Below, one piece after another: positions 25,455-35,868 of a DNA stretch of 64,000 nucleotides (positions within the stretch are counted from its first letter, which is position 1; each line of letters opens with the position of its first letter). The notes beneath the pieces are model-generated. The model did not search any database, was not told where the DNA came from, and saw only the letters and a list, made by a program, of their open reading frames with translations. Made by a program: the position numbers and the translations under genes. The DNA is from Lolium rigidum. Lineage: Eukaryota; Streptophyta; Magnoliopsida; Poales; Poaceae. The DNA lies in the NCBI RefSeq assembly GCF_022539505.1, contig NC_061514.1, forward strand, positions 43,140,869-43,204,868, given 5' to 3'.

Positions 25455-26340
25455 TTCATCATCGGTATTGGCATCCCCTTGGTTTGTTCCAAGCTTGGGG
25501 GAGTGCCGCGGTATCACATCATCACTACCTTTTTACTTTTTACTATCAAGTAGTGTCATATCATGAGTAGGGAAGTTATCATATAAGATGGGTTGCAGTG
25601 TGGAAGTATCTCTCCTTTAGCTAGTTGTCTATGTATCCCTTGGTGTGAGTTATCGTTATGGAATATTAATGAGAAGTCTTATCATTTACATATTGCACAT
25701 CTTATTTTAGTTTGCAATCTCTATTATATGATTTATCTTGTTGTTAGTATTGGTATCACTTTGGGAGCATTGAATAAATCTATTTGGTTTTGGCAAACTT
25801 AGCATTGGTCAATAGCAACAACACTTTGAGGTTTAAGTAGAAAAGAGAAATACATGTAGTTGTTTCATTATCTTTCTTTCTTGTTAGCTCATAGCTTATT
25901 ATTCTGAAGTTAAAACTGTTTGTGCTTACAAGGAAGATGCATGATCGTTTCTATCACATGTATATTTGTTTGTTCCCCTCGACTCTTATGCTTGCTAATT
26001 AACTTTGCTAGCCAAAGACCTGTACTGAGAGGGAATACTTCTCGTGCATCCAAACCTTAACCCAAACCTATGTCATTTGTGTCCACCATAACTAACTACT
26101 ACATGGTATTTCCTGCCATTCCAAGTAAATACTTCGTGTGCTACCTTTAAATAATTCAAAATTTACTATCTCTTATTTGTGTCAATGTTTTATAGCTCAT
26201 GAGGAAGTATGTGGTGTTTTATCTTTCAATCTTGTTGGGCAACTTTCACCAATGGACTAGTGGCTTCATCCGCTTATCCAATAATTTTGCAAAAAGAGCT
26301 GGCAATGGGATTCCCAGTCCCAAATTAATTAACCTAAATA
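25455..26340 (+). other. Gypsy 3' noncoding region
   Basis: AT-rich sequence after the extra frame with no sustained reading frame; part of the untranslated 3' region that continues to the polypurine tract at 27230. Confidence 0.8.
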
Positions 26341-26540
26341 GACACTCCTCCATGGTATGTGATTGATGGACGGCACCCGAAGGATTCGGTTAGCCATGGC
26401 TTGTGTAAGCAAAGGTTGGGGGGAGTGTCATCATAATAAAATTAAAATAAAAAGGCACTCCTTCATGGTATGAGATTGTTGGCAGGCACCCGAGGATTCG
26501 GTTAGCCATGGTTTGTGAAAGAAAGGTTGGAAGGAGTGCC
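26341..26540 (+). repeat. Two tandem hairpin-forming units in the gypsy 3' region
   Basis: Two related units of about 113 bp follow each other. Each is bounded by inverted arms: GACACTCCTCC (26341-26351) with GGGGGAGTGTC (26419-26429, pairing with G-U wobbles), and GGCACTCCTTC (26454-26464) with GAAGGAGTGCC (26530-26540, a perfect 11-bp stem). Both loops contain GGATTCGGTTAGCCATGG. Confidence 0.8.
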
Positions 26541-27229
26541 ACACAAAATAAAAATAAAATGGGATCCGCTCTTTGAAGGTTTGTCTGGCAAGGGGGTTAG
26601 AGTACCCGCTACCAGTCGTTGACAACAACAAACACCTCTCAAAATGTTACTTTTATTCTCTTCATATGATTTCAAAACTGAAAAAGCTCTAGCACATGAT
26701 TTAATCCCTGCTTCCCTCTGCGAAGGGCCTGTCTTTTACTTTATGTTGAGTCAGTAAACCTATTTCCCTCCATCTCAAGCAAGCATTTGAGTTGTTGTGA
26801 TCAAACCATTATATTGTGATTTGCTTCATCATGTCTTTTATTCTTCCTTGTTTAGTACAAGTTTTATCTAAATGAATATTGCTTTGCAAGTTATCAATGA
26901 TCATGAGGAGACTATTATGATTGAGTATGCAAGTTGTGCCATATAAACTTTAACATGAGAGCGCTGCTCGATAGATAAGAATAACCTGTTAATTGTTCTT
27001 CGACCAAGAACGAAGTTTGCCATCACCAACTATGATTTCTTATGCACCTTTATTTGTGATTACCTTATACTTGTTTCAAGTTGAGTTATATGAGGAAGTT
27101 GTTTACTAGAATGTCTTGTGTGAATGAATATGATGCTTCTTGTCCGTATTTTATTTATCGACTCTTCACTCCATAAACATGTGGTCCTGTTTACCGAGTT
27201 CAGTTTTGCTTGGGGACAAGCGAAGTCTA

Positions 27230-27243
27230 AGCTTGGGGGGAGT
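27230..27243 (+). promoter_or_regulatory. Gypsy polypurine tract
   Basis: AGCTTGGGGGGAGT lies immediately before the 3' LTR, where plus-strand DNA synthesis is primed. Confidence 0.85.
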
Positions 27244-28799
27244 TGATACGTCCAATTTGCATCACTATTTTATATCATAATTTGCTGTTATTCATTGATA
27301 TATTTCATATTTGGACATAATACTTATGTTATTTCATCTATTTTGCATGTTTCATGATTATTGGAGGATCGAGCACCGGAGCCAGGATTCTGCTGGAAAA
27401 AGTGTCGTTAGAATGCAATATTTCGGAAGATCAACAGTTGATGGAAATTATATCAAAAATCCTATTTTTCCAGATGACGAAGGGAGCCAGAAGGGGAGCC
27501 GAGGGGACCCGAGGTGGGCCCACCCCATAGGCCAGCGCGGCCCAAGGCCTGGCCGCGCCGCCCTGTGAGGAGGGGGCCCACAGCCCCCTCTCGCCTCTTT
27601 TTCTTCGCGTACGCCTTCGTCCCGAAAACCTAAGCTCCAGAGGGTACCTCGCGAAGAGTTACAGCTGCCTCTGCGGGGCGGAGAACACCAGAGAGAAAAG
27701 AGCTCTCCGGCGGGCTGAGATCCGCCGGGGAAATTCCCTCCCGGAGGGGAAATCGACGCCATCGTCACCGCCATCAAGTTGGACATCATCTCCATCACCA
27801 TCATCATCATCTTCATCATCATCACCGCCGTCTCCACCGCTGCACATCGTCACCGCTGTAGCAATTTGGGTTTGATCTTGATTGTTTGATAGGGGAAACT
27901 CTCCCGGTATTGATTTCTACTTGTTATTGATGCTATTGAGTGAAACCGTTGGACCAAGGTTTATGTTCAGATTGTTATTCATCATCATATCACCTCCGAT
28001 CATGTTCTATATGATGTCTCGTGAGTAGTTCGTTTAGTTCTTGAGGACATGGGTGAAGTCTAAATGTTAGTAGTGAAGTATGGTTGAGTAATATTCAATG
28101 TTATGATATTTAAGTTGTGGTGTTATTCTTCTAGTGGTGTCGTGTGAACGTCGACTACACGACACTTCACCTTTATGGGCCTAGGGGAATGCATCTTGTA
28201 CTCGTTTGCCAATTGCGGGGTTGCCGGAGTGACGAAACCTAAACCCCCGTTGGTATATCGATGCAGGGAGGGATAGCAGGATCTCGTAGTTTAAGGCTGT
28301 GGTTAGATTTATCTTAATTACTTTCTTGTAGTTGCGGATGCTTGCAAGGGGTATAATCACAAGTATGTATTAGTCCTAGGAAGGGCGGTACATTAGCACA
28401 GGTTCACCCACACAACACTTATGAAAACAATGAAGATTAATTAGCCGTATGTAGCGAAAGCACTAGACTAAAATCCCGTGTGTACTCGAGAACGTTTGGT
28501 CATTATAAGTAAACAAACCGGCTTGTCCTTTGTGCTAAAAAGGATTGGGCCACTCGCTGCAATTGTTACTCTCGCACTTTACTTACTCGTACTTTATTCA
28601 TCTGTTACATCAAAACCCCCTGAATACTTGTCTGTGAGCATTTACAGTGAATCCTTCATCGAAACTGCTTGTCAACACCTTCTATTTACAGTGAATCCTT
28701 CATCGAAACTGCTTGTCAACACCTTCTGCTACTCGTTGGGATCGACATTCTTACTTATCGAAGATACTACGATACACCCCCTATACTTGTGGGTCATCA
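27244..28799 (+). repeat. Gypsy 3' LTR with internal 44-bp duplication
   Basis: It matches the 5' LTR throughout except for a head-to-tail duplication at 28640-28683 and 28684-28727 and scattered point differences. Confidence 0.95.
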
Positions 28800-28804
28800 C
28801 ATCC

Positions 28805-29440
28805 CTGCGGATTACACCGATGAGTATCTTTGAATTGGTGAAGATACAACCACAGAGTCTGTGTCTAGGTTTGCTCACATGATTATCAAGTTGTTTGGGC
28901 TAACATATCTTCGAGCTCCCAATGAGGATGATACAATAATTGATGGAGATAGATGAGAAAAGAGGTTGGCCTGGAATGCTCGGCAGTCTTGATTATATGC
29001 ATTGGACATGGAAGAATTGTCCCAAGGGACAGTACTGTGGGAAGAGCAAAAAATGCTATCATTGTACTTGAGGCCGTCGCATCACAAGATTTGTGGATTT
29101 GATATTTTATTGTTTGCCGGACTCAATGACATCAACGTGCTGCAAAGATCCCCTTTATTTGCGAAAGTAGCAAATGAGGAAGCACTCACTTGCAATTACA
29201 GAGTGACAAATAATGAATATACAATGGGATACTATCTAGACGATGGCATATATCCGGACCGGGTAACTTTGTGAATTCCGTGAAGGATCCTGGAGATAAG
29301 ATAGAAGCCGAGTTTGCCAAGGCTCAAGAAGCTGCTCGCAAGGACATTGAGAGAGCTTTCAGTGTTTTGCAAGCAAGGTTTGTCATTGTTCGGGGTCCAA
29401 CTCGGTTTTGGGACAATAAAAGCCCTATGAATCATTGTTG
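28805..29440 (+). pseudogene. PIF/Harbinger transposase, C-terminal half
   Basis: This continues the frame interrupted at 9076: ADYTDEYL, a tga at 28829-28831, then IGEDTTTESVSRFAHMI and LFGLTYLRAPNEDDT. Downstream lie LDYMHWTWKNCPK (28990-29030), DIL-FAGLNDINVLQRSPLF (29098-29155) with catalytic-core spacing, YYLDDGIYPD, and AARKDIERAFSVLQARF (29325-29380), the usual C-terminal acidic position. Several stops and shifts (28829, 28954, 29057, 29271) show it is dead. It must be read together with 8645-9076. Confidence 0.88.
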
Positions 29441-29776
29441 AGACATTTCTTCATTTATTTTATTATTTGAAAACGGTTGTAATTTGGTTAAGACATTTGT
29501 TTATCTGTTATAATAATTTGGATGATTATTGTGTTCCAAAAACTATTATTTGAATAATTATGATCGATTGTTATACGTTTGTGTTTATACCACGTTGTAT
29601 ATAAATTCTATGAAAAATCTCTAGTTTTACGGGTTTAGATGGTGCTAGCGCAGAACGGAGTCCGTAAATTAAAACTATAAAACAGAATATTATATTCCAC
29701 GCGAGCAATTTTTTGAAGCCATAAACACGAGTCGATGAGTTTGGGTGTTTACAAGGCACTGTTAGAAGAGATGCTC

Positions 29777-30470
29777 TGATAGAGTCGGACCCGAGCCGCT
29801 CAGGCCGCCATCCACCTCCGAGTCGCCAGTCTCTTCTCCAGGGCTTACGTCGCCGGACCTCCACCCCTTGACAGCCTCACCTCTTTTCTTAACCCAAGTC
29901 TTACCGAACGCAGTGGTGTACTGGTGTGCAGGGGCGGTGGTGTCCAGCAGTGTCCAAGAGGCGCTGTCAGGGTCGCCTTACCCGGTGCTCAGTCACCTCC
30001 TCTCGCTTGCCGGGATCCGATCGCGACCCTTTTCTTCCCAGCCGTGGTTCTTCCACCTTCTTCCCGCGCCGCTGGCACCCGGCCGCAACTTTGGGACTTC
30101 CTGCCCGTACCAACTCCGGTTTTTGCAGGGCCTGAGGACATTGGGAGATTGGAGGCGGCGCCGCCCGTCAGGTGTTCGACGAAACGCCAAGCCTGGTGGC
30201 GGCCCCTTGCTGGTTTGGAATCTAGTACCACTCTATGTTTCATCTGTCTTTGTTCGCTTGCACCCAAATCTTAGCTACAGTGAATTGTCATCTCAGCAGG
30301 TAGTCGGAGGATGTGGCGGCACAAATGCTCCACACGAACTTGGGCCGGCACGTCGAGACAATCATGTGCCTCGCGCGACCTTGGCAGCCGTAGGCACTAT
30401 AAGCTCAACAACACAAGGGACGTGCATCACCACCCTGGCCGCGGCACATACACGGTAATAAACTCCCAAT
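29777..30470 (+). other. GC-rich gene-like stretch, unrecognised
   Basis: It lies just outside the PIF element. It is GC-rich with an open frame at 29868-30458, then turns AT-rich after a donor-like CACGGTAATAA at about 30455. Part near 30330-30450 reads GSRRHYKLNNTRDVHHHPGR in one frame and LHTNLGRHVETIMCLAR in another, suggesting a frameshifted exon. I do not recognise the product. It could be a broken first exon, with AT-rich intron-like DNA at 30471-30940. Confidence 0.3.
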
Positions 30471-30940
30471 CCCTCTGCTGGGTCGCTGTTACTCCATTGT
30501 TGTGTTTAACAACACATGAACTGATTGTCTACTACATAGAATGTAGCTGTTAATCAACTGTTGTTTACAAGTACAGAAAAGACAAATCATTATGCATTAG
30601 AACCAATATTTCAATAGTGGTTTCTTTTGAATTTATGGGTGTTTGTTAATTCCTGTCAGTATAATGAAGCCTTGACCCTTATGGTGTAGAGCTGTAATTA
30701 CACTTTAGCTATTTTATTTTTTATTTTGACTAGTCTAGGATTATTGTGATGACATTTGTTCACTGTTCACCATTTTACCTTTCTTAATCTGCACAGGTTT
30801 TGAGAATAATAATTGAAGCAACTTTTTTGCTGCATTTTGGTTTCTGTCTTTGATGTGTGCCTAGAAAAAAATATTGTTTTTGTTACTTTTTTGGAAGATA
30901 GTGATTTGTTTTTAGGCAGAAGGCTCGAAATGATCCTGAC

Positions 30941-32279
30941 TTTGAATTAACGAAGCCATCAACTGGCTAGGAGTACAAGGATCCAAACAACAAAAGCTAG
31001 GGACGCCATCTAGAGTTACAAGCACATGAATTGAACAACTAAAGACAAAGGAAATAACAAGCTTCGAACTGCTTGCATCCTGCAAAAGCCCGAGTCTTCA
31101 ACTAAACACTGGCGACTCGTCCTGAGTTTGCGAGCACCGAGATGCCACTCCAAGGAATTGCACCGGATCAGACTAGCACCTCTGAGAAGTTCGGTTCGTA
31201 GAGATCATCAATACCTAGGACACCGGCTAGTTGCCTAGCTGCACCAATGGGAAGACGAGACCCAGAGTTCTAAGGGGGAGCATCATAACAACGCACCCAG
31301 GAAGGGAAATAGCGCATAGGAGCGTCGTTGTTGCCGGCACAAGCCAATGCCATGCAGAGCTTTCGCAGATGCTCCAACGCCCGCCCCAAGCACCACCTAT
31401 GGCTTTGCCCATGTAACCAAAATAGACACCGGCTGGTGAAAAACACCAATGTCTCCACGTGGCATGCCACCAACTCTGACTACCCCTCTAGGCTCAAGAG
31501 CGGCCACGCAAACCGGGAAGCTCGCCGTTTAGAAGAAGCCAAGCCAACTTGACGCAGGACATCGACGAATAGGGGTCCAAGGAGGAACTCGAAGATGATG
31601 CAAGACAATGCCCAGGGAGCAGGACATCAACAAAGGATGGGCATCATAGCCACGCCTCCAAGGAGGTAAACGGCCTCCAAAGGCGTCGCCTGCAATCGCC
31701 GGAGGCTTGCGATGCTTTCGCACACACCACATCCTAATCACTGATGTCCCTGCCAATCAAAACAGTGAAGAGGGAGCCAATCCCATCTTGCCGCCAGCAT
31801 CCTGCAATGCGCTGACGGCCATTCGTCCCGAAGACTACGGGATCTAGGAGACTGCTCTGACAGCCGCTAGATCTAGCTGGAGGGGAGAAAAAATCTCAGA
31901 CGGCGAGGCCAGATCCACTGCCGGTGAGATCTAATCGAGCACACTCCAGCAAGCCCCCTTCCCAACCAAGTCCAGCCACCACGCAGAACGAGGTATGCAC
32001 CCTAGCTCCCAGGAGAGCGAGCTACGAGGTAGGCGGAAGGTCCACCGACTGCCAGGAATCCATGCCACGTGCGGCACCCAAGCACACCTCAACACCCTCT
32101 CGAGGCTAGATCCCAATTAACCCTAGCACCAGAACACCACTTGAGCCTAGCCACGCAGGACAACCCCAAATGGTGGTGCAGGGCAGTCAACAACAACCAG
32201 CACTGACTATGGGTGTGAGGCACCACGTGACTTCATCAACCGCAGGAGGCACGCGAGACCGGTCGGCCGACGTGGTTAG
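30941..32279 (-). mobile_element. Retroelement-like repeat block, noncoding
   Basis: The composition and phrases such as 'gatcctgactttgaattaacgaagccatcaactggc' are of a kind common in grass non-LTR or other retroelement noncoding regions. Open frames on both strands are short and overlap. No terminal repeats or target duplication were found. The strand is inferred from the A/C-rich appearance of the plus strand. Confidence 0.35.
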
Positions 32280-33183
32280 CTAGTGCAGGTGAATCCCTAC
32301 CACCACTCTCAGCCGCGCGGGCTTCGCTCGGTGGTGTCCTCTGGCTACGACTTGTAGGTAGGATGGGGTGGCGTCGCGGGCTAGGGTTTCAGCGTCCGTG
32401 TCGCCCTGGCGAGAGCGACGTAAGCCTGAAGCTGTTTGCGAAGAAAAGTCACTCCTGAAGCATAGATCGTGATTTCTTTTGGCAATGTCATTTAGGAAGA
32501 TCCCGATTGTCCTCTTAGTCTTTAGAAGGCATAAGGAGTTGCATGAGCTTGAAGATAGGTTCATCGTCATCAATATCTTCGTGTCGTCTTCATTATGAGC
32601 TCGAAGATACACTAGACCAAAGACACGGATGATTACCTTGGCAAACCTGTGCACACACTCGAGAGTAGTATCTTCGCCAGTGTGAAGATTCTGTCGGTAT
32701 AGTCTGTTGGAATGCCATATGCAATCATTCACATAGTTACTAGGATCTTTTGATTCAGGCGAAATCCAATCAGCCCGACAACGTTCCTTTGGCGAGTAAA
32801 AAAAACAATTGTCCTCGCAACCTTCCATAATTCACACAAACAAATCTCTACACATTGGATATCGCCGACCAAATAGGTGAGGCGGGTTGATGGGTACCTT
32901 GGCGAAATGATCACGCACGAGCATCTCATGGCCGGCCGTGTGTTTCCGAGTGATGCACAGCTGTCGATCCTCGCTACTTCTTCTTCCTTCTATCCTCGAG
33001 CTCCCTCACGGCGAGGATCACAATCATATTCTCGACATCGTCATCGAAGAGCAAATCCTCAATATCCGCAGCGTCCGACGACGACGAGTCTTCAAAAAAA
33101 TTGCATGCTTGGGCTTGATAATGAACTAATCTACAAAACAGGCGCATAGATTCTGTGTCAAACTCGAATGGGTGCACGCACAA
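32280..33183 (-). pseudogene. Second PIF/Harbinger transposase relic
   Basis: On the minus strand, from 33100 down: SSSSDAADIEDLLFDDDVEN and LAVRELEDRRKK match the acidic leader of the copy at 8645. Then come GHEMLVRDHFAKVP, NPPHLFGRRYPMCRDLFV, and at 32640-32700 GEDTTLECVHRFAKVI and FGLVYLRAHNEDDT. Stops and shifts break it, and the region between the leader and the TTLE segment is rearranged. It lies about 3 kb from the first copy's C-terminal half, in opposite orientation. No catalytic C-terminal part is visible. Confidence 0.85.
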
Positions 33184-33895
33184 CGAATTGCCTCAAAAAA
33201 TCAAATCGAAAGAAGTTTACCTTCGGGGTCCGTGGGGAACCGATAGTTGGCAATGCCGATGCGATTGAATCAGGACGCCTTCCTCCAAATCAGCAGAAGG
33301 GCCAAGGCTACCGCTTCGGCGCAGCCGAATCCAGGCGCCTACCGCTCCTGCACGGCTGAATCGGAGCTCCGCTCGACATCCTTGGCGGTCGTGAGCTTGG
33401 TCACTTCTGCCGCAAAAATGGATCTGCGAGCTTTGAGGTCCCAAAGGTGCGGAATGGTTGCGATGAGCGGCGGACGGCCTTTCGATGGCACGTAATTGTG
33501 GGCTGTGGCCGCAATAAAAGGTGGGGGCGGCAACGACGGAGGATGAGAGAGCGCGGGTTGAAATTTTAGAGCAGCAAGGGTTCCGAACGGATATGGGGTG
33601 GCCGTTTGGTGGCAACAACTAGGTAAATATGGCAGGCGTTTATGGTGCGCCTTAATTTTTTTTAAGGTTTTCGCAAATATACGGAATCTACGAGGGATGA
33701 TTATCGATGCCGAAACCATAAGAAAGCCGCTATTATAAGGTCTTGTGCTATTTACGTGATCTGTATTTTGTGTTTGGGAAAGTATGAAGAAAAAAGATTT
33801 TGAATCTGTCTTGTCCTTTTTCCCTTAGAAAAATAACTCAATCAAAATCCAATTATTTACTCTACAAGAATGAAATGCTTGTTATGCCTAATATA
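33184..33895. other. Flank of the second PIF copy
   Basis: Probably the 5' noncoding part of the minus-strand PIF relic (33184-33600) followed by AT-rich DNA. Short frames on both strands overlap; I support none. Confidence 0.4.
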
Positions 33896-34260
33896 GTTAG
33901 TTTAACCTGTATCTTTTTTTAATATGCTTAGCCATGTGTCGGGCCGGGCCGGGCTGAGGAAAGCCTGACACTGAAAAATTAAGCCCAAGCCTGGCCCGGC
34001 CCGCCCAAATACCCACCAAGCCCATCGGGCCGTCGGGCCGCGTGCCGAGCCGTAGTGCAAAATGTCGTTTTTGGGCTGCCCAAGCCAGGCTCGACCCAGC
34101 TATTGGGCCAACATTTCCAGGCCCATGCCCGGGTTTTTCGGGCTGCCCATGGCCAGGTATAGTTAGAGTTGCTCTAAATGGGCCTGGGCCTCTTAATAGG
34201 AGGCAAAGTGGGTTGGCTATAAGGAGAGGCGCCAATATGGATCGACCGAGAGCTATTTCC
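33896..34260. repeat. GGGCC-rich repeat
   Basis: It contains repeated gggccgggccgggc and gcccggcccgcccaa strings with opposing orientation, so the block can fold on itself. It resembles a MITE-like or other small element, but I find no clean terminal repeats. Confidence 0.4.
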
Positions 34261-34592
34261 CAGATCTAGATCTAGGCCGAGAAGACCTCCATTTTCCAGA
34301 TCTAGATCTAGGCCGGTTATTGGAATCTACTAAAAAAATGTATCGCCGTTAAGCTAGAAGGCTACATCAAAGTCTCGATAGATTGACGGCAACTGCTTGA
34401 TCTCCTATGCGCTGCGACATCTTGTGCTTTTCGCGTGAGAGATGAGTTGGGGAGATGGAGACTCCCCGGCTATGTCTTCCATAGCCGCCCCCCATGTGAC
34501 CACGCCTAGAAGCCGAGTTGTCGAGAGGGCAGTGCATCGCGTTTACCGGCCACCGAGACAGCGTGATTCCAAAAAAGGTATGTAGGTAGTGT
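34261..34592 (+). repeat. Dispersed repeat, copy B, with an internal 36-bp-period repeat
   Basis: Partner of 1591-1908. In addition CAGATCTAGATCTAGGCCG occurs twice, at 34261-34279 and 34297-34315. It ends in AAAAAAGGTATGTAGGTAG, donor-like. Confidence 0.6.
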
Positions 34593-35868
34593 ATGTACTA
34601 TGTGATTTGTTGTAATGATAGTTGATTGATAAAGATTTATAAATGATAATCAATATCATGTCTTGTAGAATTGATTGATTTTACATCGTTTAGGGATATA
34701 TATATATTGTGACTTCTCTCTTGTGATTTCAACGTCATAGTTGGTAAGGTTCCGATTATTTTGAAGTGAAACAACTTTTAAGGAAATACATGTAAATCCA
34801 AAGCCCCCAACCTGGTTTCTATCACTATACCGAAAACCCCCATGTACTCTAAGTCCTCCTAGAATTTCCTCTTGGCGCTCATGTCAAACCCAACTTGTGG
34901 GGTGTAAGCAAATAACGTTCATGACAAGATAACCCCAACAACTAGCTTGATTAGGATTATCCTATCCTCTATCTAGGTAACCCCCACAATGTCTACGTCG
35001 TTCCTACTACCAACCGACCTGACTTGTCGTTCCTACCACCAGCTTATCCTCACTGAATAAGGAGCGGCCATGGAATGGAAGAGTATTTGTCGGGACAATT
35101 AATAGACCTTTTGAACCGTCCACAAGAAAATAACAAACTGGTTCACTATCCACGGTGTTGATAAAGCATGACGGCGTAAATATTTTGTTATGTCGATAGT
35201 AAACAGCATAGAACACCATTCATGACCGTTGTTAACTATTGCTGGTAAACTTTGTAGTTCATTATTTTTCACATGATAAATTTTCTTAGCTCCATTGGTG
35301 CTGAAACATTGAAGCTTTTGTGCTATCTGCACTTGCGTGTCACTTTATTTTAACATTTACAATAGCATGGGGAAAAATTAATAAATCATTGTTGCGTCGA
35401 AAATGATGAAACCTTAGTGATTCGCCAAACAATAATTTTAAGATTATACATTGAGATAAATTGGATCTTATTTAGCACACATTGGCTCTATTTTTTGTTG
35501 CTTATGGACTTTCTTAGTTGCTAGGACCAACGAATGTCATCTAAGTGAAGCATAGTAAATTGTATCTGCTTATTAATTCCTTGAATAGCTTAGAAGTCAG
35601 CCAAGAGTTTTTTGCTTTTTGGTCACAAAGTTGAGAACTTAAACCCACTTTTGCACTATGATGGAATGTCCAAATCATAGTTAGCAGGCCATGCACCCCT
35701 ATGCAGATGTGGATATTTTTGAACTAATATAGGATCTGACAATAGTTGTCCTGAGGAGATGGGCAAGATGCCAGACCGTCAGAGGCACATTTTCACTGTC
35801 AAATGGTTGATTGTTCTAGTGACAAGGTGGAAATAAAGAGGGTGTAACAGCTTTAAAATTATATAAAG
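34593..35868. other. AT-rich stretch upstream of the SPOC exons
   Basis: I looked here for the missing 5' exons of the SPOC gene, in particular a TFIIS-type central domain, and saw none. It is intron-like in composition. Confidence 0.4.

Larger units (their letters stand above)
9077..28799 (+). mobile_element. Full-length Ty3/gypsy element (Athila/Tat-like), nested
   Basis: Paired LTRs (9077-10592 and 27244-28799) are flanked by CATCC (9072-9076 and 28800-28804). Order inside: primer-binding site, gag, protease, reverse transcriptase, RNase H, integrase, an extra downstream frame, and a polypurine tract. The integrase end has a GPY-like motif but no chromodomain, which points to the non-chromoviral Athila/Tat side. 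A SINE and a complete copia element sit inside. The LTRs differ by roughly 1% by eye, so the insertion is recent, probably under half a million years at a grass rate of 1.3e-8 per site per year. Confidence 0.95.
8266..29776 (+). mobile_element. PIF/Harbinger transposon split by nested retrotransposons
   Basis: The outer parts (8266-9076 and 28805-29776, about 1.8 kb together) hold the two halves of a PIF/Harbinger transposase. The right end, read inward, is GAGCATCTCTTCTAACAG. The left end carries a decayed match (GTCTCTAACAGAGCCCGT, 8270-8287). This resembles the terminal repeat of the AP2-bearing element at 46640. The flanking 3-bp duplication is uncertain (TAA left, TGA right). Everything from 9077 to 28799 arrived later. 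Confidence 0.75.

Noticed and set aside
33896..34190. GGGCC-rich block as a promoter CpG island
   Set aside because: The strings are inverted and repetitive as in a mobile element, and no gene starts nearby.
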